Position numbers and translations under genes: made by a program
Shown: piece by piece, positions 42,373-54,468 of the stretch
How positions within the stretch are numbered: the stretch's first letter is position 1
Layout of the letters: every line of letters begins with the position of its first letter
NCBI GenBank assembly: GCA_013176395.1
Contig: JABMLP010000014.1
Span: 62,001 to 126,000 of the forward strand
Origin: Venturia oleaginea
Taxonomy: Eukaryota; Ascomycota; Dothideomycetes; Venturiales; Venturiaceae
Direction of reading: 5' to 3'
DNA: 64,000 nucleotides
The notes under the pieces: model-generated
Told to the model about the DNA's origin: nothing
What the model saw: the letters and a program-made list of their open reading frames with translations, nothing else
The model's database searches: none

Positions 42373-44234
42373 ATGTCAGCCACATTCTCGGCCGCTGGCG
42401 CGGTTGCCTCAACTTCCACAGCTGCCAAAGATCGTATTCCCAGGCACACGACGCAAGAAGACCTGGCCACTGCCGAGTTACTTCAGAACTTCAATCAACA
42501 GACTGAGCGTTTCGACACCAATCCGCAAAGTGCTCGCCGAAAAGACGAGCGTTTGAATGAGACTGAGAGAGAGGCGAGTGCCGAGCAAGCTCGGATTTCG
42601 AGGTCTCCAGTATCCGAGTATCACTCTCTGGATGATGCTGTCAGTTACTCTCGAAACGTGGAACATTCACCTCAATCCTCGTCCGAGCAGAGGTTTAGTA
42701 GCTCCTCTCAAGTCCCAAGTGCACCGAGTACAGGTCAAATTTGCAGGTATGTTGGGATTCAAATTTTGGAACGAGTGCTCGTTGTCAGCGTCGGATGTTC
42801 CTCCATGGACGCTCTATTTCAGAAGATACTTTTCACTGAGGCTTTAAATTCTCAACTTTTACGAGAATTTCAGACAGGCTAACATTCACAGCAATTGTTC
42901 GACAACACGAACACCTCTATGGAGGCGCTCGCCAGCCGGGGAGACTATTTGCAATGCCTGCGGATTGTACTACAAGGCTCGAAATCAAATGCGACCAACG
43001 AATCTAAAACGGAATGTCCAACCGCCACCCGGAAGTGCCCCTCCAAGTGGACCATCCTATGATGGCACTCAGGCGCCATCTGCTTTGGGCGGAAGAGCTC
43101 AGGCTGCGTTTGTGCCTACCGACCAAACATCATCCGGGACCTGCCCTGGCGGAGGACGATGTAATGGTACCGGTGGCCATGCAGGTTGCAATGGCTGTCC
43201 TGCCTTCAACAATCGCATCTCAAAGACACAACCATCATATGCTCCACCATCAAGGGATCTACCATCACCGTATGATGCATCCACCGAAGCACCGCCTCCG
43301 CAACCGCAAGCCCAAGGAAGCACGGTTATCTCGGCCTGCCAGAACTGCGGCACGACGGTAACACCGCTTTGGAGAAGAGACGATAATGGTCACACAATAT
43401 GCAACGCTTGTGGTGAGTCTCGCACCCTCTCAGACGTCCACGTTGCTGTCCAGGGTTCGGCTGACGTGAGGGTCCCGACATCGCCGACGCTACCTGAAAA
43501 CGGCAGGGGCTTCCTGGTCATATACAACTTTGTTCTTCGTCCTCATCTTATCAATCTAATCTTTTGTCTCAATAGGGCTTTACTTTAAACTTCACGGACG
43601 ACATCGGCCATCCGATATGAAAAAGGGAGAGATCAAACGTCGCAAACGAGTTATTCCAGCCATGTCGAACCAATCTGGCGAAGATATAACCATGGCCAAC
43701 GACCAGCAATCCTCCGTTTCACCTGACCCACCACAATCTCATCCGCAACAGCTCAACCTTCCTCAACATGACCGTCCATCCAGTAATCGTGAACAAGAGC
43801 ATTTGCTCGAGCCGCCAACGTCGACGTACGGCCCTCCTCCAGTCGACTTCACATCTTACTCATCTTCATCACACCACACGTATCGGGAGCTAACAGCACC
43901 CACTTACCCATCTGTCAATACTGCTGGTGAAGTGAGAACTAACAGAAAAAGGACTCTTTCCGCTGCCAATCGCAACTTACCTCTGCCACACGAGAGTAGC
44001 AGAGGACGTGGCAACAATACCGGCAACAGGTCGCCTGGCGAAGCAGCGATCGATCCCTCCCTCTCTACGTATACCAGTGGCGCGAGTGGTGCTCAAGGTC
44101 CGGTTGCGAATGGAGATACCCGAACCGAGACTCGAGAGGAAAAGAGGCTCCGCATGCAACGGCAGAGAGAGGCGATGGCTGCGGAGTTGAAGAGAATGGA
44201 TGAAGACTTGCAGGCTATGGACGAGTGTGAGTGA
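42373..44234 (+). CDS. sreA: SREA-type GATA transcription factor (siderophore biosynthesis/iron uptake repressor)
   Basis: Represses siderophore and high-affinity iron uptake genes when iron is sufficient; nuclear. Three exons: 42373-42746, 42892-43412 and 43576-44234, giving 517 residues. There are two GATA zinc fingers: [28 protein letters not shown], whose first cysteine pair spans intron 1, and [31 protein letters not shown], split by intron 2. Between them lies the cysteine-rich region [12 protein letters not shown] followed by CNGCPAFNN, which marks this family (SREA, SRE, URBS1) and is needed for iron sensing in homologues. The C-terminus has basic stretches ([10 protein letters not shown]) and a terminal coiled-coil-like segment ([20 protein letters not shown]). 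It is followed on the same strand by a siderophore transporter at 46164, which carries a matching site in its promoter. Confidence 0.95.
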
Positions 44235-46048
44235 TATGTAGCTGTTCAAGAGGGCGTTTGTATTGGTTGGAGATCTTTGGCTCACATGAGGCACCACCAA
44301 TTTTCTGGCTGTTCAAATTTGGTTTCTGGAAAGGGGCTACGGGAGTCGGCGGAAACAAAAGGCACACTGATGCCATGTCGTTTACCGGCGAAATTGGAAT
44401 GTTATGAGACTTCGAGATCTGGCGGTTTGGATAATGGGCCATGTTTTCTTGGTTTAGCCGGAAACGCGATCTTGTAAAGGTCTGGTTTCGGCATGGGTAT
44501 ACCCAAATTCGTTATATCGAACGCAAATCGAAAGAGACATTGATATTCTTGGAGGACTACCTTGTTCATTGCTGAATACCACATGCAGGATAGAAAGGAT
44601 TGTGATGATATAAGAAGTGTCAGCCTCGTCTCTAAATTTATCTTATGCTGGTTGATCTTTTCAACCATCCATAGGACTCCTCAAACGTGCGAGGTTACTC
44701 AGTGATCAATATCCGTATAGGACCTTTCAACTAGACTGATTAGTTCCCGTTGAGTAGGGACAAGATGCGGGGAGTTCTGAAACCAATATCAGCCTTATTC
44801 TTGATAAATTCAATATCACAGCAGTTGCTTGCCAACCTCGTGAAGTTAGAAGAGCAAAGAAGACCTATTGTTTCACTGGTCGCCATGAACTGTCAAGGTT
44901 TGTATCTCCAGACGTGTTCGACTCCACTCAAGAAAGCGAACGACTGCGTGCTGAGGAATTACCGACCTAATTTCTAGACGCAGCCCATGACTCCGCCCAG
45001 AGGCAGTTTAAGAAACCCAGACCTGAAGATTATCTCGGACCAACGGCTGGACTTGATCAAGAACACCCGCGAATCATTTCTAAGCATGCATATGAATTCA
45101 CTGAAGCGGAATCTGGCGCTCTGACGTGCCAAGAAGTCAGAATAGTTGAACGGGCTGCGCGTTGCTAGTGATGACTATGTGCTGAGAAATCGCTTGATAT
45201 GATCTGAACCGCTTGTTTCGATGCTGGTGTTGAATATGGAGCTGAAAACTTGATGGTGCAGGACGAGTACATGTGGCTTGAACCGGTGACTAACGCCAAA
45301 GATAATTTCTCGGACTTGCCGACTGAAGAAGGCATCGCCTGGGCCAAAAAGATGCCAGATTGATGGAGTATGCATTTGGATCCCACGAGACGCCTCCCGG
45401 TGCCACTATGAGCGCATCCATTGCAAACAAATCTTGGAGGAATTATTCATCTTCAATCATGCCACTGTGTAGGATGATTCCGGTGTTGCTGGATTGTTGT
45501 CAGCACTGTTTAGTCAGTGGTTATGTTGGAAGAAGTCGCGAATTTCTGATGGAGAGAGAAAATTCGGCTTGCGTGGACGGAGATCTTTCCTGATATGAGC
45601 CAAAAATACCGTAAGCTACTTCCTATTTTTAAACCAACCAAAACCTCTTCCTCCCCAACCACTTCCAAGCTGATTGTATGAAGAGTCTCGACGTCTTTCT
45701 GATCAATGAGGAATTCGCGAAATGTTGGTACTAGTAGAGGGAGGTCGTTGATCTTGAGAGATCGGATATAACTCGAAACTCTCACCTCAACCACCGTACG
45801 ACTTGCTGTGGAGCAACGTTAGCCTTTGCGGAGGTGGGTGGAACATCTTCAAGACACTGACATCGCGCGACGTTGACCCTGGGCCTATCTGATTCTCACT
45901 TTCGAGTTTCAACGAACTTTAGTCCTTCGAAAGATCGTCCACCATACCTTTCGAAGTAAGAAGTGGATGCCTTCTAGTAAGCACCCTGCCGGTTCTCTAT
46001 GATCCCGAGTAAAGGCAACCTTAGTCGCCCGTTTCCGACCATCCGAAA
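44235..46048. other. Intergenic between sreA-like gene and transporter
   Basis: Terminator and promoter territory. A minus frame at 45794-45510 (for example SYIRSLKINDLPLLVPTFRE) looks protein-like but is isolated. No gene assembled. Confidence 0.35.
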
Positions 46049-46057
46049 ATCAGATAA
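46049..46057 (+). promoter_or_regulatory. Candidate SREA operator ATCWGATAA
   Basis: ATCAGATAA matches the extended GATA consensus ATCWGATAA reported for SREA-type repressors in Aspergillus. It ends 106 bp before the ATG of the siderophore transporter. A second GATAA lies on the opposite strand a few bases downstream (ttatc in ggattatcc). Function inferred from sequence and context. Confidence 0.55.
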
Positions 46058-46163
46058 AGGATTATCCTACACCCGTAAGACGCCCTGCCTACTACCCACA
46101 TCTTAGACGTTGAGAAACTGAGTTTGGAATGGGGAAGTTCTTGAAGTACCGCATCACCCAAAC

Positions 46164-48230
46164 ATGAACACGGGACGGGCAGAGCAGCAGCGATTCAATC
46201 TTGCCATGCGGGACCAAATTTCCCGAGAGGAAGAGCCTGGAAATCCTGGACTCTACAACCAGACAAGTACGAAAGATTGGGCCATGCAAGTTGAAAGCGA
46301 TGAAAGTCCCGCGCCGACAAGCCAAGTGGAAATAGTGCAACGATCTATTGGACAGAAGGGCAGGCGTCTTATATGGATAGGGTTAGCGTTGATGCTGATA
46401 ATCTAGTACGTCAGCTGCGAAGCCCTACGTGTATTCCCTATCTTTTCCAGGCTAACACATTGCAGTCAATTCGATAACGCCGTAGGTATCTATGCATTTC
46501 TTGGACATCTCACGCTCACAACAATAGCTGCTCTACAATTACCGCAACTATGCGACTTCATCATTCAACAAAGTTTCGGCACTGGGCGCGCTTTCAACAG
46601 CCTCGGGCATTATCTTTGCAGTAGCTAAACCACCAATCGCCAAATTGTCAGATGTCATCGGGCGAGGAGAGACCTACGCGCTTTCCGTCTCTTTTATGGT
46701 GCTCTCCTACATTCTTTCAGCCTCGTCGAAAACGTTCAATACCTATGCTGCTGGCACCATCTTCTATACTTTCGGGCAGACAGGTATCAACGTCATGAAC
46801 GACATTATCATTTCAGACTTAACGGATATGCGCTGGCGCTCATTCGCGATTGGAATATCTTTCTTTCCATTTCTCATCACTCCTTGGATCTCCGCTTTCA
46901 TCGTTGAGGATGTAATGGGCGGTATAGGCTGGAGATGGGGAATCGGTATGTTTGCCATCTTAATGCCCTTTTGTGCTATTCCCCTCGTCGGTGCCCTCCT
47001 CTTCTATCAGAGAAAAGCCAGGTCAAGACATCGAAGATTGGAACACCCTACCCTTTCAATCTACCGATTCTGCAGCCAGCTCGATCTTGGTGGAGTTTTC
47101 CTTCTCGTTGCCGGATCCGCGATGTTTCTGTTGCCTTTCAGCCTCTCTGCGACGACGCCAAAGAAATGGAATACACCCTGGGTAATTGCGCTAATCGTCC
47201 TCGGATCACTCACACTTATCTGTCTCGTGTACTACGAGTCCCGCATGGCCAAAAATCCCATCCTTCCACCGAAGTACCTACGGAATACGTCAATAGTGCT
47301 GTGTTGCTTACTCGGCGCATTCGATTCTTTCGCCTTCGCATCAACCCACGCATACTTCTACTCCTGGCTCACCATCACGCACAATTTTGGCCCCCGAAAC
47401 GCTACCTTTGTCACCTACGTCAATGGAGCGTTCTCCTGTCTCACCGGGATTCTAGGCGGTCTGGTCGTCTCACGGTTCCGAAGGTACAAATGGCTTGTTG
47501 TTGGCGGCGCAGTCGTCAAACTACTTGGCTACGGATTGATGCTCCGAGTACGCGGATCCAACAATTCAACCGCTGAACTAGTCATTGTTCAAGCTTTGCA
47601 GGGAACGGGAAGTGGGTTACTTGATATCACCATCATTGTGATCGCCCAGATACAAGTTCCGAGAATCGAGATGGCCCAAGTCACCGCTTTGGTGCTACTT
47701 TTTACCTTTATAGGATCGAGCGTTGGATCAGCCGTTGCTGGTGGAATCTACACAGGCACTTTCAAGGACGTTCTGAGAAAATACTTGGGCACTGGTTCCG
47801 CCAAGTTGGTCGACACTGTCTTCGATTCCATCACTGGCAAAATTCCAGACCCTGGGACATTCCAACGGACTGCGATCAATCGAGCTGTAAGACATGCGCG
47901 ACCAATCCCGGAGCAAATATTCTTGCTGACCACTAGACTAGTACTCTGACGTTCTGAGGTAGCCAACATATGAGCCTACGTTCATTTCGGTTGCTAATTG
48001 CCTTCAGGTTCATCACCTATGCCGCAGTAGCGACATCAATAGTCGTCCTAGGTCTAGCAGTCCTGTTACCCAGTTTCGAGCTTCGGTCAGTCTTTCTCCT
48101 TGTTCCCCACTTCATTGCTAAGTCTAGTCTCAGTGACGGCCACAATCTTATAGAAGGCGTTCAAACCGAGAGCGAGGATCCATCTCCCGAGGATCCTGAG
48201 GCCCACACCGATGATCGAGACAGGAAATGA
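46164..48230 (+). CDS. Siderophore iron transporter (MFS, SIT/MirB-like)
   Basis: Proton-coupled uptake of ferri-siderophores across the plasma membrane. Six exons: 46164-46405, 46466-46481 (16 nt), 46528-47886, 47942-47958 (17 nt), 48008-48085 and 48134-48230, giving 602 residues. A polar N-terminus is followed by about 14 membrane spans. Family-typical stretches are YNYRNYATSSFNKVSALGAL, IIFAVAKPPIAKLSD, INVMNDIIISDLTDMRWRSF, ITPWISAFIVEDV and NGAFSCLTGILGGLVVSRF. The loop region near the end includes GKIPDPGTFQRTAINRAYSD. The tail is acidic (TESEDPSPEDPEAHTDD). The two micro-exons are needed to keep YQFDNALLYNY and RAYSDVLRFITYAAVA in frame. The last intron (48 nt, GTCAGT..CAG) is in frame, so retention cannot be excluded. 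It lies next to the SREA-type repressor gene with an ATCAGATAA site upstream. Confidence 0.92.
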
Positions 48231-48953
48231 ACGGCCATAAGAATCATTCTTACGATTCATCTCGCATGGCTATCGGGACTGTGGAGTACCTAGAAAGAGT
48301 ATGGCCATAGCAAACGATTATTCGGCTCTCGTTAGCGGAACAATAATGTAAATATAGTTACGATGAGATCAGATTATCGCTCGATGGCCCGGAGAAGACA
48401 TTACTATTCCTGAAGAAAGCGAAGTCGGGATGCTAATTGAAGTCGACAATGATGGTTTAGACTTTTGGCGACACTAAGTTCTTTGCTGAAGGATGGCCCG
48501 AGAAGGAGTAGACCTTGTCGCGAGGATCAGAGGCTTGACAATCTTTTACAATCATCGGTCGCAGTACGCATTGTCTTGATCATGCAAGTCTCCCCAGATG
48601 TGAAAAGTCGTTCTCGTAATAAATAAACGTTCTATAATGCCCATTAGATGCATAGAATCCCTTACTCATGACTTCAATCGTTTGTGACCCGTGAGTAAAA
48701 CATTTTCAGTTGACCATGAGATTTCACGCGATATGAATAGAAGAGATAGCAGTGTCGAAGGAGCGCAAGAAGAGTCCATGGTAGGAACATGGTGATGAGT
48801 GAGCATGGAGGAAAAGTGGCAGAAAACGAAAAATTAGGCATGAGGCCGCCACAAATTAGCGGGGTCCACTAGAATATATCCCGACCCTTCTAGATTAAAA
48901 TAACAACGCCGCTGCCGCTGCAACAGTCCAAACAACCAAACAACCAACCCAAA
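48231..48953. other. Intergenic, nothing recognised
   Basis: 3' flank of the transporter and promoter of the EIF1AD-like gene. No supported gene. Confidence 0.45.
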
Positions 48954-49409
48954 ATGCCAAAACTCACCTCCGCCCAACGCGCCTCAAGAGCACCACTAGC
49001 AGCCTACACCACAACCCCACCCCCAAACCTAACCCCAACCCAAAGCATCTGCCGCGTCCTCAAAGCCGTCGGAAACAACAACTTTACCGTAACCACCCCC
49101 TCGACCCCCACCAGCGCCTCTAAAACCCTCCTCGTCGAACTCCCCCCTCAATTCCGCAACCTCGTCTGGCTCAAGAATGGCGGCTACGTAGTCGTCGACT
49201 CCGCCGGTCCGAATATGGAGGCGGATCGGGAGAATAAGTTGGATGGGGAGATAGTAAATGTGGTGAGAGAGGAGAGGGAGTGGAGGAAGATGGGGTATTG
49301 GCCGGAGGAGTTTGTGAGGAGGGGTGGGTATGAGGATAGTAGTGATGAGGAGGAGGGGGGGAATCCTAATAGGAGGGTTGGGGAGATGCCGCCTAGTGAT
49401 GAGGAATGA
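48954..49409 (+). CDS. EIF1AD-like S1/IF1-domain RNA-binding protein
   Basis: Single exon, 151 residues. The central OB/S1-like fold of the eIF1A family is visible (ICRVLKAVGNNNFTV, LLVELPPQFRNLVWLKNGGY, VVVDSA). The acidic C-terminus (EDSSDEEEGGN..PPSDEE) is as in EIF1AD proteins. The region before it (LDGEIVNVVREEREWRKMGY WPEEF) is also conserved in that group. EIF1AD homologues are nuclear RNA-binding proteins linked to 40S/rRNA maturation; the exact role in fungi is unknown to me. The ATG at 48954 directly follows an AC-rich leader. Confidence 0.88.
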   Translation: MPKLTSAQRASRAPLAAYTTTPPPNLTPTQSICRVLKAVGNNNFTVTTPSTPTSASKTLLVELPPQFRNLVWLKNGGYVVVDSAGPNMEADRENKLDGEIVNVVREEREWRKMGYWPEEFVRRGGYEDSSDEEEGGNPNRRVGEMPPSDEE

Positions 49410-50065
49410 ATTTGCCTGGGGAATTGGAGTGGAAGTGATTTCTGGGAAGGGGATATGGATATGCGACGAGATGGAGCTGGTATACCATATCAAGGATTTT
49501 GGTATAGAAAAGGGATCAGGAGTATAAAAGCATAGTGCGTGCATGATATGGAGTTTTGGCAGCTCAGATACCCGATGGTGATACAATTCTGGCAACTATA
49601 TTGTTTTCTCAATGTCTTTGTTCGTTTCTTTCAGGTGATGCCTCTGCTAATAGATTCAAGGTTCACAATAGCGCCTTTTCTTCAAAACTCCTGTCCTGCC
49701 TTCGGATGCCACAGATGAATCTGTCAAGAGCAGTCTCTTGAATCAAGATCGACTCAGGAATACCATACTGTCACAATGCTGTGTCCAGGTGCCTTTGTTG
49801 GAAGTTGCAAGATTCGATGGCCGCACTTTGGAATCACTTGCGCAAGTATGATGACGAAAGGAGGCATAATCTAAGGTGTCATTATGCACCAATATAAGGA
49901 GCTACCTTGAGGAATCGTATGCAGTTCTTCGCCGCAAATGGGGTATAGTACTACACAAACAATCTCACCATCAAACTCCGCCCATAATACCATCCATTCG
50001 CCGTCCGATAATCAATTCTGTGCCCAATAAGAGAAATAAAAAAACGCCTTGATTCCGGCAGTCAC
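49410..50065. other. Convergent 3' flanks, nothing recognised
   Basis: Between the convergent EIF1AD-like and PAP2 genes. No supported gene. Confidence 0.45.
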
Positions 50066-51415
50066 TCAAACGACCGCATCGGCAGTACCAACCGGCTTAC
50101 GACCAATGCTGCCACGGTGGTTGCCAGGGCTACCACTATTGAACATACCGACTCCATTGCGATGACTGTCTCCAACAAGATCATTGTGAGTGCCTGATCC
50201 AAGACCTTGAGCGCCACCGAGAGCGGACGAGTCGAAAGGAGCGCCACCCATGGCTGCCATACCATCAGCAGTGCCCCAACCAGCTTTTCGCGTGAAGACG
50301 GCATCGTGGAAGCTGTAGTGCGGTCCTTGATATCCACCAGCTCCGTATGTGAATGGAACGTCGCGTGAGAGAGGGATGTGGTTGAAACGGAAGTCCCAGA
50401 CGGAAGCATACATCATGCGATATGCCGAGAACGCGAAGAGAGTACCGAGGATTGCGCCTGCGAGAAGATCGTACCAGTGGTGATAATGGTCGATAGTTAC
50501 AGAGCCAGCGATGAGACATGCGCCGAGGATGGGTGCGAGGATGGCAATCAATTTCCACATACTTGGGTGGTAATTGGAGAAGACCTTGAGCTTGCCATTG
50601 AGGTAAAGAGAAAGGAAGACAAACCCTGCAAATGCTGCGGTGGTGTGGCCGGATGGCATTGACTCGAGAGCATCTTTGATCAGTTTCGGGTCTCCAGTAC
50701 AGATATCAGAGCGGTAGAAAATTCTTTCGTAGCCAACGCCGATGCCATTGAATGGGATAACTGGCTTGCAGACATCGAGGAAATGAGGACGAAATCCGCC
50801 AATTAACCACTTGACAAAAACTTGAAATGTCGCGGCACCTAGGATGGAATACAAGGTCCCCATGATGGCATTGTTGAGATCCCAGAAGCTGCGGACACGG
50901 GTTGCGCAAATGAGATAGACGAGGATTGGAACGAGCACCGAAATGGCTGCGGAAACCCCAGTTGAGATGATGTTCTTGTGAAAGGGGTAGGCGATTTCAG
51001 GCCAGACGACATCTCCATTTTGGAAGGTCAAAGGGAACACTCGAGATGGGGCCGGAGGCGCGTGCCAGACCTGGGAGATGAAGTCAGTAAGAAACAGATC
51101 AAACTTTTTGGGTTCTCAATAGGTCTGAGTGAGATGCAGCGATGGTAGAATTGTACTCACTCCAAGTGCGATGGCGCCCAAAATGGCCATGGTTAGGAGG
51201 TCGATCCATGTTTGCTTCAACCACTGCCCAAAAGTTGGTCGTGAGTTTCTCGCCTCTGGATAGGTGCCATGTTGTCGACCACGAAGCATCCCCATGAGTC
51301 CTCCGCCAGCGCGTGGTGTCTTTTCGCGTGGTTCAGTCTTTGTCGCTGGAGTCGAGCCTGTAGCTGTCGTTGTATCTGCGTCGACGGGACGAGCTCGTCG
51401 ATTGAAGAGACCCAT
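50066..51415 (-). CDS. PAP2-family lipid phosphate phosphatase (DPP1/LPP1-like)
   Basis: Integral membrane enzyme that dephosphorylates diacylglycerol pyrophosphate, phosphatidate and related lipids. Two exons, 51415-51161 and 51070-50066 (GTGAGT..CAG, CTGAC branch), give 419 residues. Six membrane spans are evident (WIDLLTMAILGAIALG, ISTGVSAAISVLVPILVYLI, FVFLSLYLN, LIAILAPILGACLIAGSV and others). Active-site motifs: KWLIGGFRP (C1), MPSGHTT (C2) and SVTIDHYHHWYDLLAG (C3; His and Asp). The N-terminus is hydrophilic and the C-terminus is a Gly-rich cytosolic tail. I start at MGLFNRR (51415); an in-frame upstream ATG at 51457 would add 14 residues. G2 could be an N-myristoylation site, which is speculative. 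Confidence 0.93.
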
Positions 51416-52665
51416 GGTGGGAAACTTGGATTTGGTGGTATGATTGGAAGAAAACAATCGGAGCTTGAATATCTCTGTTTATGGGAGGGTAGGAAGCCTA
51501 AAGGCAGTGTTGATGTTGATATTTTGAGGTGCGAAGGTAGAGATGGCTCTGGGAGCAATTTGCGAGCAAGAATAGATCAAGCACGAGAAATTGGAAGGAG
51601 TCGATATCTTCTTTCCACTTTAAAGCATGGGAGCACACTTGCCATCAATGTTAACTCTCCTGACACTCACAAGGATGGTTCCACAGCTTCACTTGCAAAG
51701 GCCTGGAAAACTTTCCTAAATGCGTAGGCCACATCGACATATTATCTCCATGTCACGATCTCAATCAGGTTTCTAGCCTGATTTATCCCCTTTGCCCTCC
51801 CAGAGCCAGGTCCCATCTCAACTTCTAGAATCCCTTGCGTCAAACAAGCTCAGGCTACTCAAAGTGAAGTTTTCAGACACATTGTGGCTCGTGACGCCAA
51901 AGACTGCCCTCTTCCGCTGTTGCACCGAGGTCCTTGCCCTGGTCAGCCACTCGTTTTCGGTTTCCTGTAACTTTCCTGTATTCTTTGTGCTTGCTATGGT
52001 AAACTTTGTTTGATGAATGCGGGAGTGACGTATTGCGCTTTGGTTGTCCGCTGAGCCGTGTCGGAGAATGCCATGTTTTGTAGCATGCTGTTTCATTTGT
52101 TTGAGAATGTGTGGCTATTGCTTGCCGAGTTTAGAATTGCGTTTTATATAGTATCAGTATAATAGAATCTCTTCAATAAGCTCTCATAGAGAAAGGTACT
52201 TGGAGTTCGTCACTGCCGCAAGTTTGTACCAGGCTGAACCTGAACTTCAAAGCCGCAGTGGAACTCTTGAGTTGGTAGAGTTCAAATACGGAGCTCCCTG
52301 CTATCGTGACTGCCATGAATTTCTTCCCAGTTTTATTTGGTATTCATTCTAACTCTTCTCTGTCATAACGATGTAAAACAAAAGATCCAGTAGCAAAGTG
52401 TGCTCCCAACTGTGTTTCGTTACCATCACAAAGAGAAGTGAAATCTGGTCGGGTCACTGCACTTGCACGTCCCAATGCGGTTAGTATAACAGCCTAGCAC
52501 ATAATAGCTTTCACTTTCTATTCATCGTAAGCAATCACAATAGCAAACTATCCTCGCACTAATCCTTTGAACTTTTCAGCAATTGCAACATCAAACTCAC
52601 TTGCTTCACCATCACCACAATCATCTTTACCACAAATTTAAACCATCCGATCACAAACCGCAACG
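51416..52665. other. Divergent intergenic region
   Basis: Promoters of the PAP2 gene and the gene at 52666, with a pyrimidine- and CA-rich leader just before 52666. No gene supported. Confidence 0.45.
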
Positions 52666-53610
52666 ATGGTAAAGCACGAAATCTCAGAGGATACAAATTC
52701 AACCGCCTCCAAGCGCCTCAAATTAGACACTCCGACTTTTACTCCACCCAACATGGCGGACTTGGAATCGACAAGCGAATCACCAATAGCAATGACCACC
52801 GAGGAACTGACAGAGCCCAGGAAGAAGTCCGTCACCGATTCATCACAAGTGAAAACAGCGCCATCTACACTAACCTCAGATCTTGCCACAAAATCCGAAA
52901 TCGAATCCTACTTTGAAAACCACTTCCAGCGGAATCGCGTCTTCGCCAGTCCCGGAGACAAAAAGCACCCAGACTCCGTGCCCGATTATCACGTCTCCAG
53001 TAGCATCCTCGCCTCCATCCTCTCTGATCTCTCCGATACGGCACTGAAGCATTCTCAAGACGAGTATCTTGATGATGTCTACGTGTTTATTGATCGTTTG
53101 GAGAAAATTAGGGAGTTTGCGGACGTTGCGCTCAAGTTTCCCAAGATAGTTGGGAGGATTAAGTTGGATTTGAAGTGTGTTTGTGATCCAGAGAGAGAGA
53201 GAATGCCGCTGGGGCTCAATTCGGAGGAGCAGCAGGATAAATTGGCTGAAAAAGTTGCGAAGTTGGATATTTGGAAGGAGGAGGTTAGTCAAGTTGTGAG
53301 GTTAGTTGAAGAGGAGATGGAACTCGATGAGGAGGCTTTCAAGGTAAGACTGGTGCCAGTACTTTCATGGCTTTGTACTAACCTTTTCCAGGAGAAATTA
53401 GCGTCCATCACATCATTACCGGCGAGAGCGAATGAGCCGCTCGTGAAGGTCGGAAAGACGTGGATCAATCCCGTCGCCGATGATATCAAGGTGTTAAAGT
53501 ATAAGACAGGTGGATGGTCTATCAGCATCTCATGTGATAGTGTGCTTGCACATGAGGAGAAGCAGAAGTTCCAGCTTTGGGGCGATATCGGTAGTATGAG
53601 TGCACTATGA
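52666..53610 (+). CDS. Uncharacterised protein, helical, with an intron and a suspect C-terminus
   Basis: Family not recognised. Exon 1 (52666-53343) and exon 2 (53392-53610) flank a 48-nt intron with GTAAGA, TACTAAC and CAG signals; 298 residues. The N-terminal 90 residues are polar, with a possible basic patch (ASKRLKLD). Then comes an alpha-helical region with YFENHFQRNRVFASPGDKKH, YHVSSSILASILSDLSDTAL and an acidic helix EEVSQVVRLVEEEMELDEEA. The end reads WGDIGSMSAL-stop. A different frame immediately after the stop encodes an acidic tail (HYEPEREDANAELDVEKVEG, ending EEGSA at 53682), so one base may be inserted or missing near 53595. The product is probably cytosolic or nuclear; no function is assigned. 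Confidence 0.7.
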   Translation: MVKHEISEDTNSTASKRLKLDTPTFTPPNMADLESTSESPIAMTTEELTEPRKKSVTDSSQVKTAPSTLTSDLATKSEIESYFENHFQRNRVFASPGDKKHPDSVPDYHVSSSILASILSDLSDTALKHSQDEYLDDVYVFIDRLEKIREFADVALKFPKIVGRIKLDLKCVCDPERERMPLGLNSEEQQDKLAEKVAKLDIWKEEVSQVVRLVEEEMELDEEAFKVRLVPVLSWLCTNLFQEKLASITSLPARANEPLVKVGKTWINPVADDIKVLKYKTGGWSISISCDSVLAHEEKQKFQLWGDIGSMSAL

Positions 53611-54468
53611 GCCTGAGAGGGAGGACGCGAATGCTGAATTGGATGTCGAGAAGGTCGAAGGAGAGGAAGGCTCCGCTTAGCCAAAAAGTCGAATGATTGG
53701 ACCCGACAGCGTTTTGTAGAATCTGGTATCACTTTTGAGGCCTCCAGAAACTAGGCGATATTGGCAGGGGGATCACAATGGTAGAATATATCGAGAGATG
53801 TTACGAAGTAGCCGGGCCATACACCTCAATGCAAAGGGTCGGGTCAATGCAAATATTTCAGATAGTTCAACTTGAATAATTAATTACACCACCACCATAG
53901 CTTCCAGTTAATCCAAGATTTACAGAGCTTAGGAAGAGGATATTAAAGATACTCTAGTAGAGTTATCTCGAGATTCCACCCTTACCTCGCCGTCTCTGCT
54001 CTTTCTTCTCAGTTATGGCTGCAGCCTTCTTAAGACAAGATACGTAATATAACGTGGAATCTGGTGTCATGATCGAACTATGTTGGTATTCGAATGCAGT
54101 TAAATGTAGTTAAATGTGGTGGTTCTGCTCGATCAGGTCTAGCGCGAGACTGGTCGCAAGTACTTAGACTCGTCTCTACCTCGTAGTTAGCTCCTCATCC
54201 TTACAACTTCGCACATCCCATAGAATTCAAGTCATGCGTCCAAGTCAAGTCCAAGGTCAAACGTGACATCTGGTCTAGAATAAGCTCAAAATTATAGTTA
54301 AGCGAGTCTTCTAGACTCTTAGTTTAGTATATTAAGAGATTAGATATGCTAGGGCTTAGAGTAACGCTGAAATCAATTATAATAACTGTTTTTTATATCC
54401 TGCAGCTTGCGGATCCTGATGCGTCGGATGCGAATTACGCGATATTCTCGTGTTCTCTAGCAGCCCGT
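53611..54468. other. Intergenic, AT-rich
   Basis: Contains a short agttaaatgt tandem near 54097-54118. No supported gene. Confidence 0.4.

Noticed and set aside
48086..48133. Reading through the last siderophore-transporter intron as coding
   Set aside because: The 48-nt segment is in frame, but it has GTCAGT and CAG ends with a GCTAAG branch-like site, and its removal gives the more natural FELRDGHNLIEG tail. Retention remains possible.
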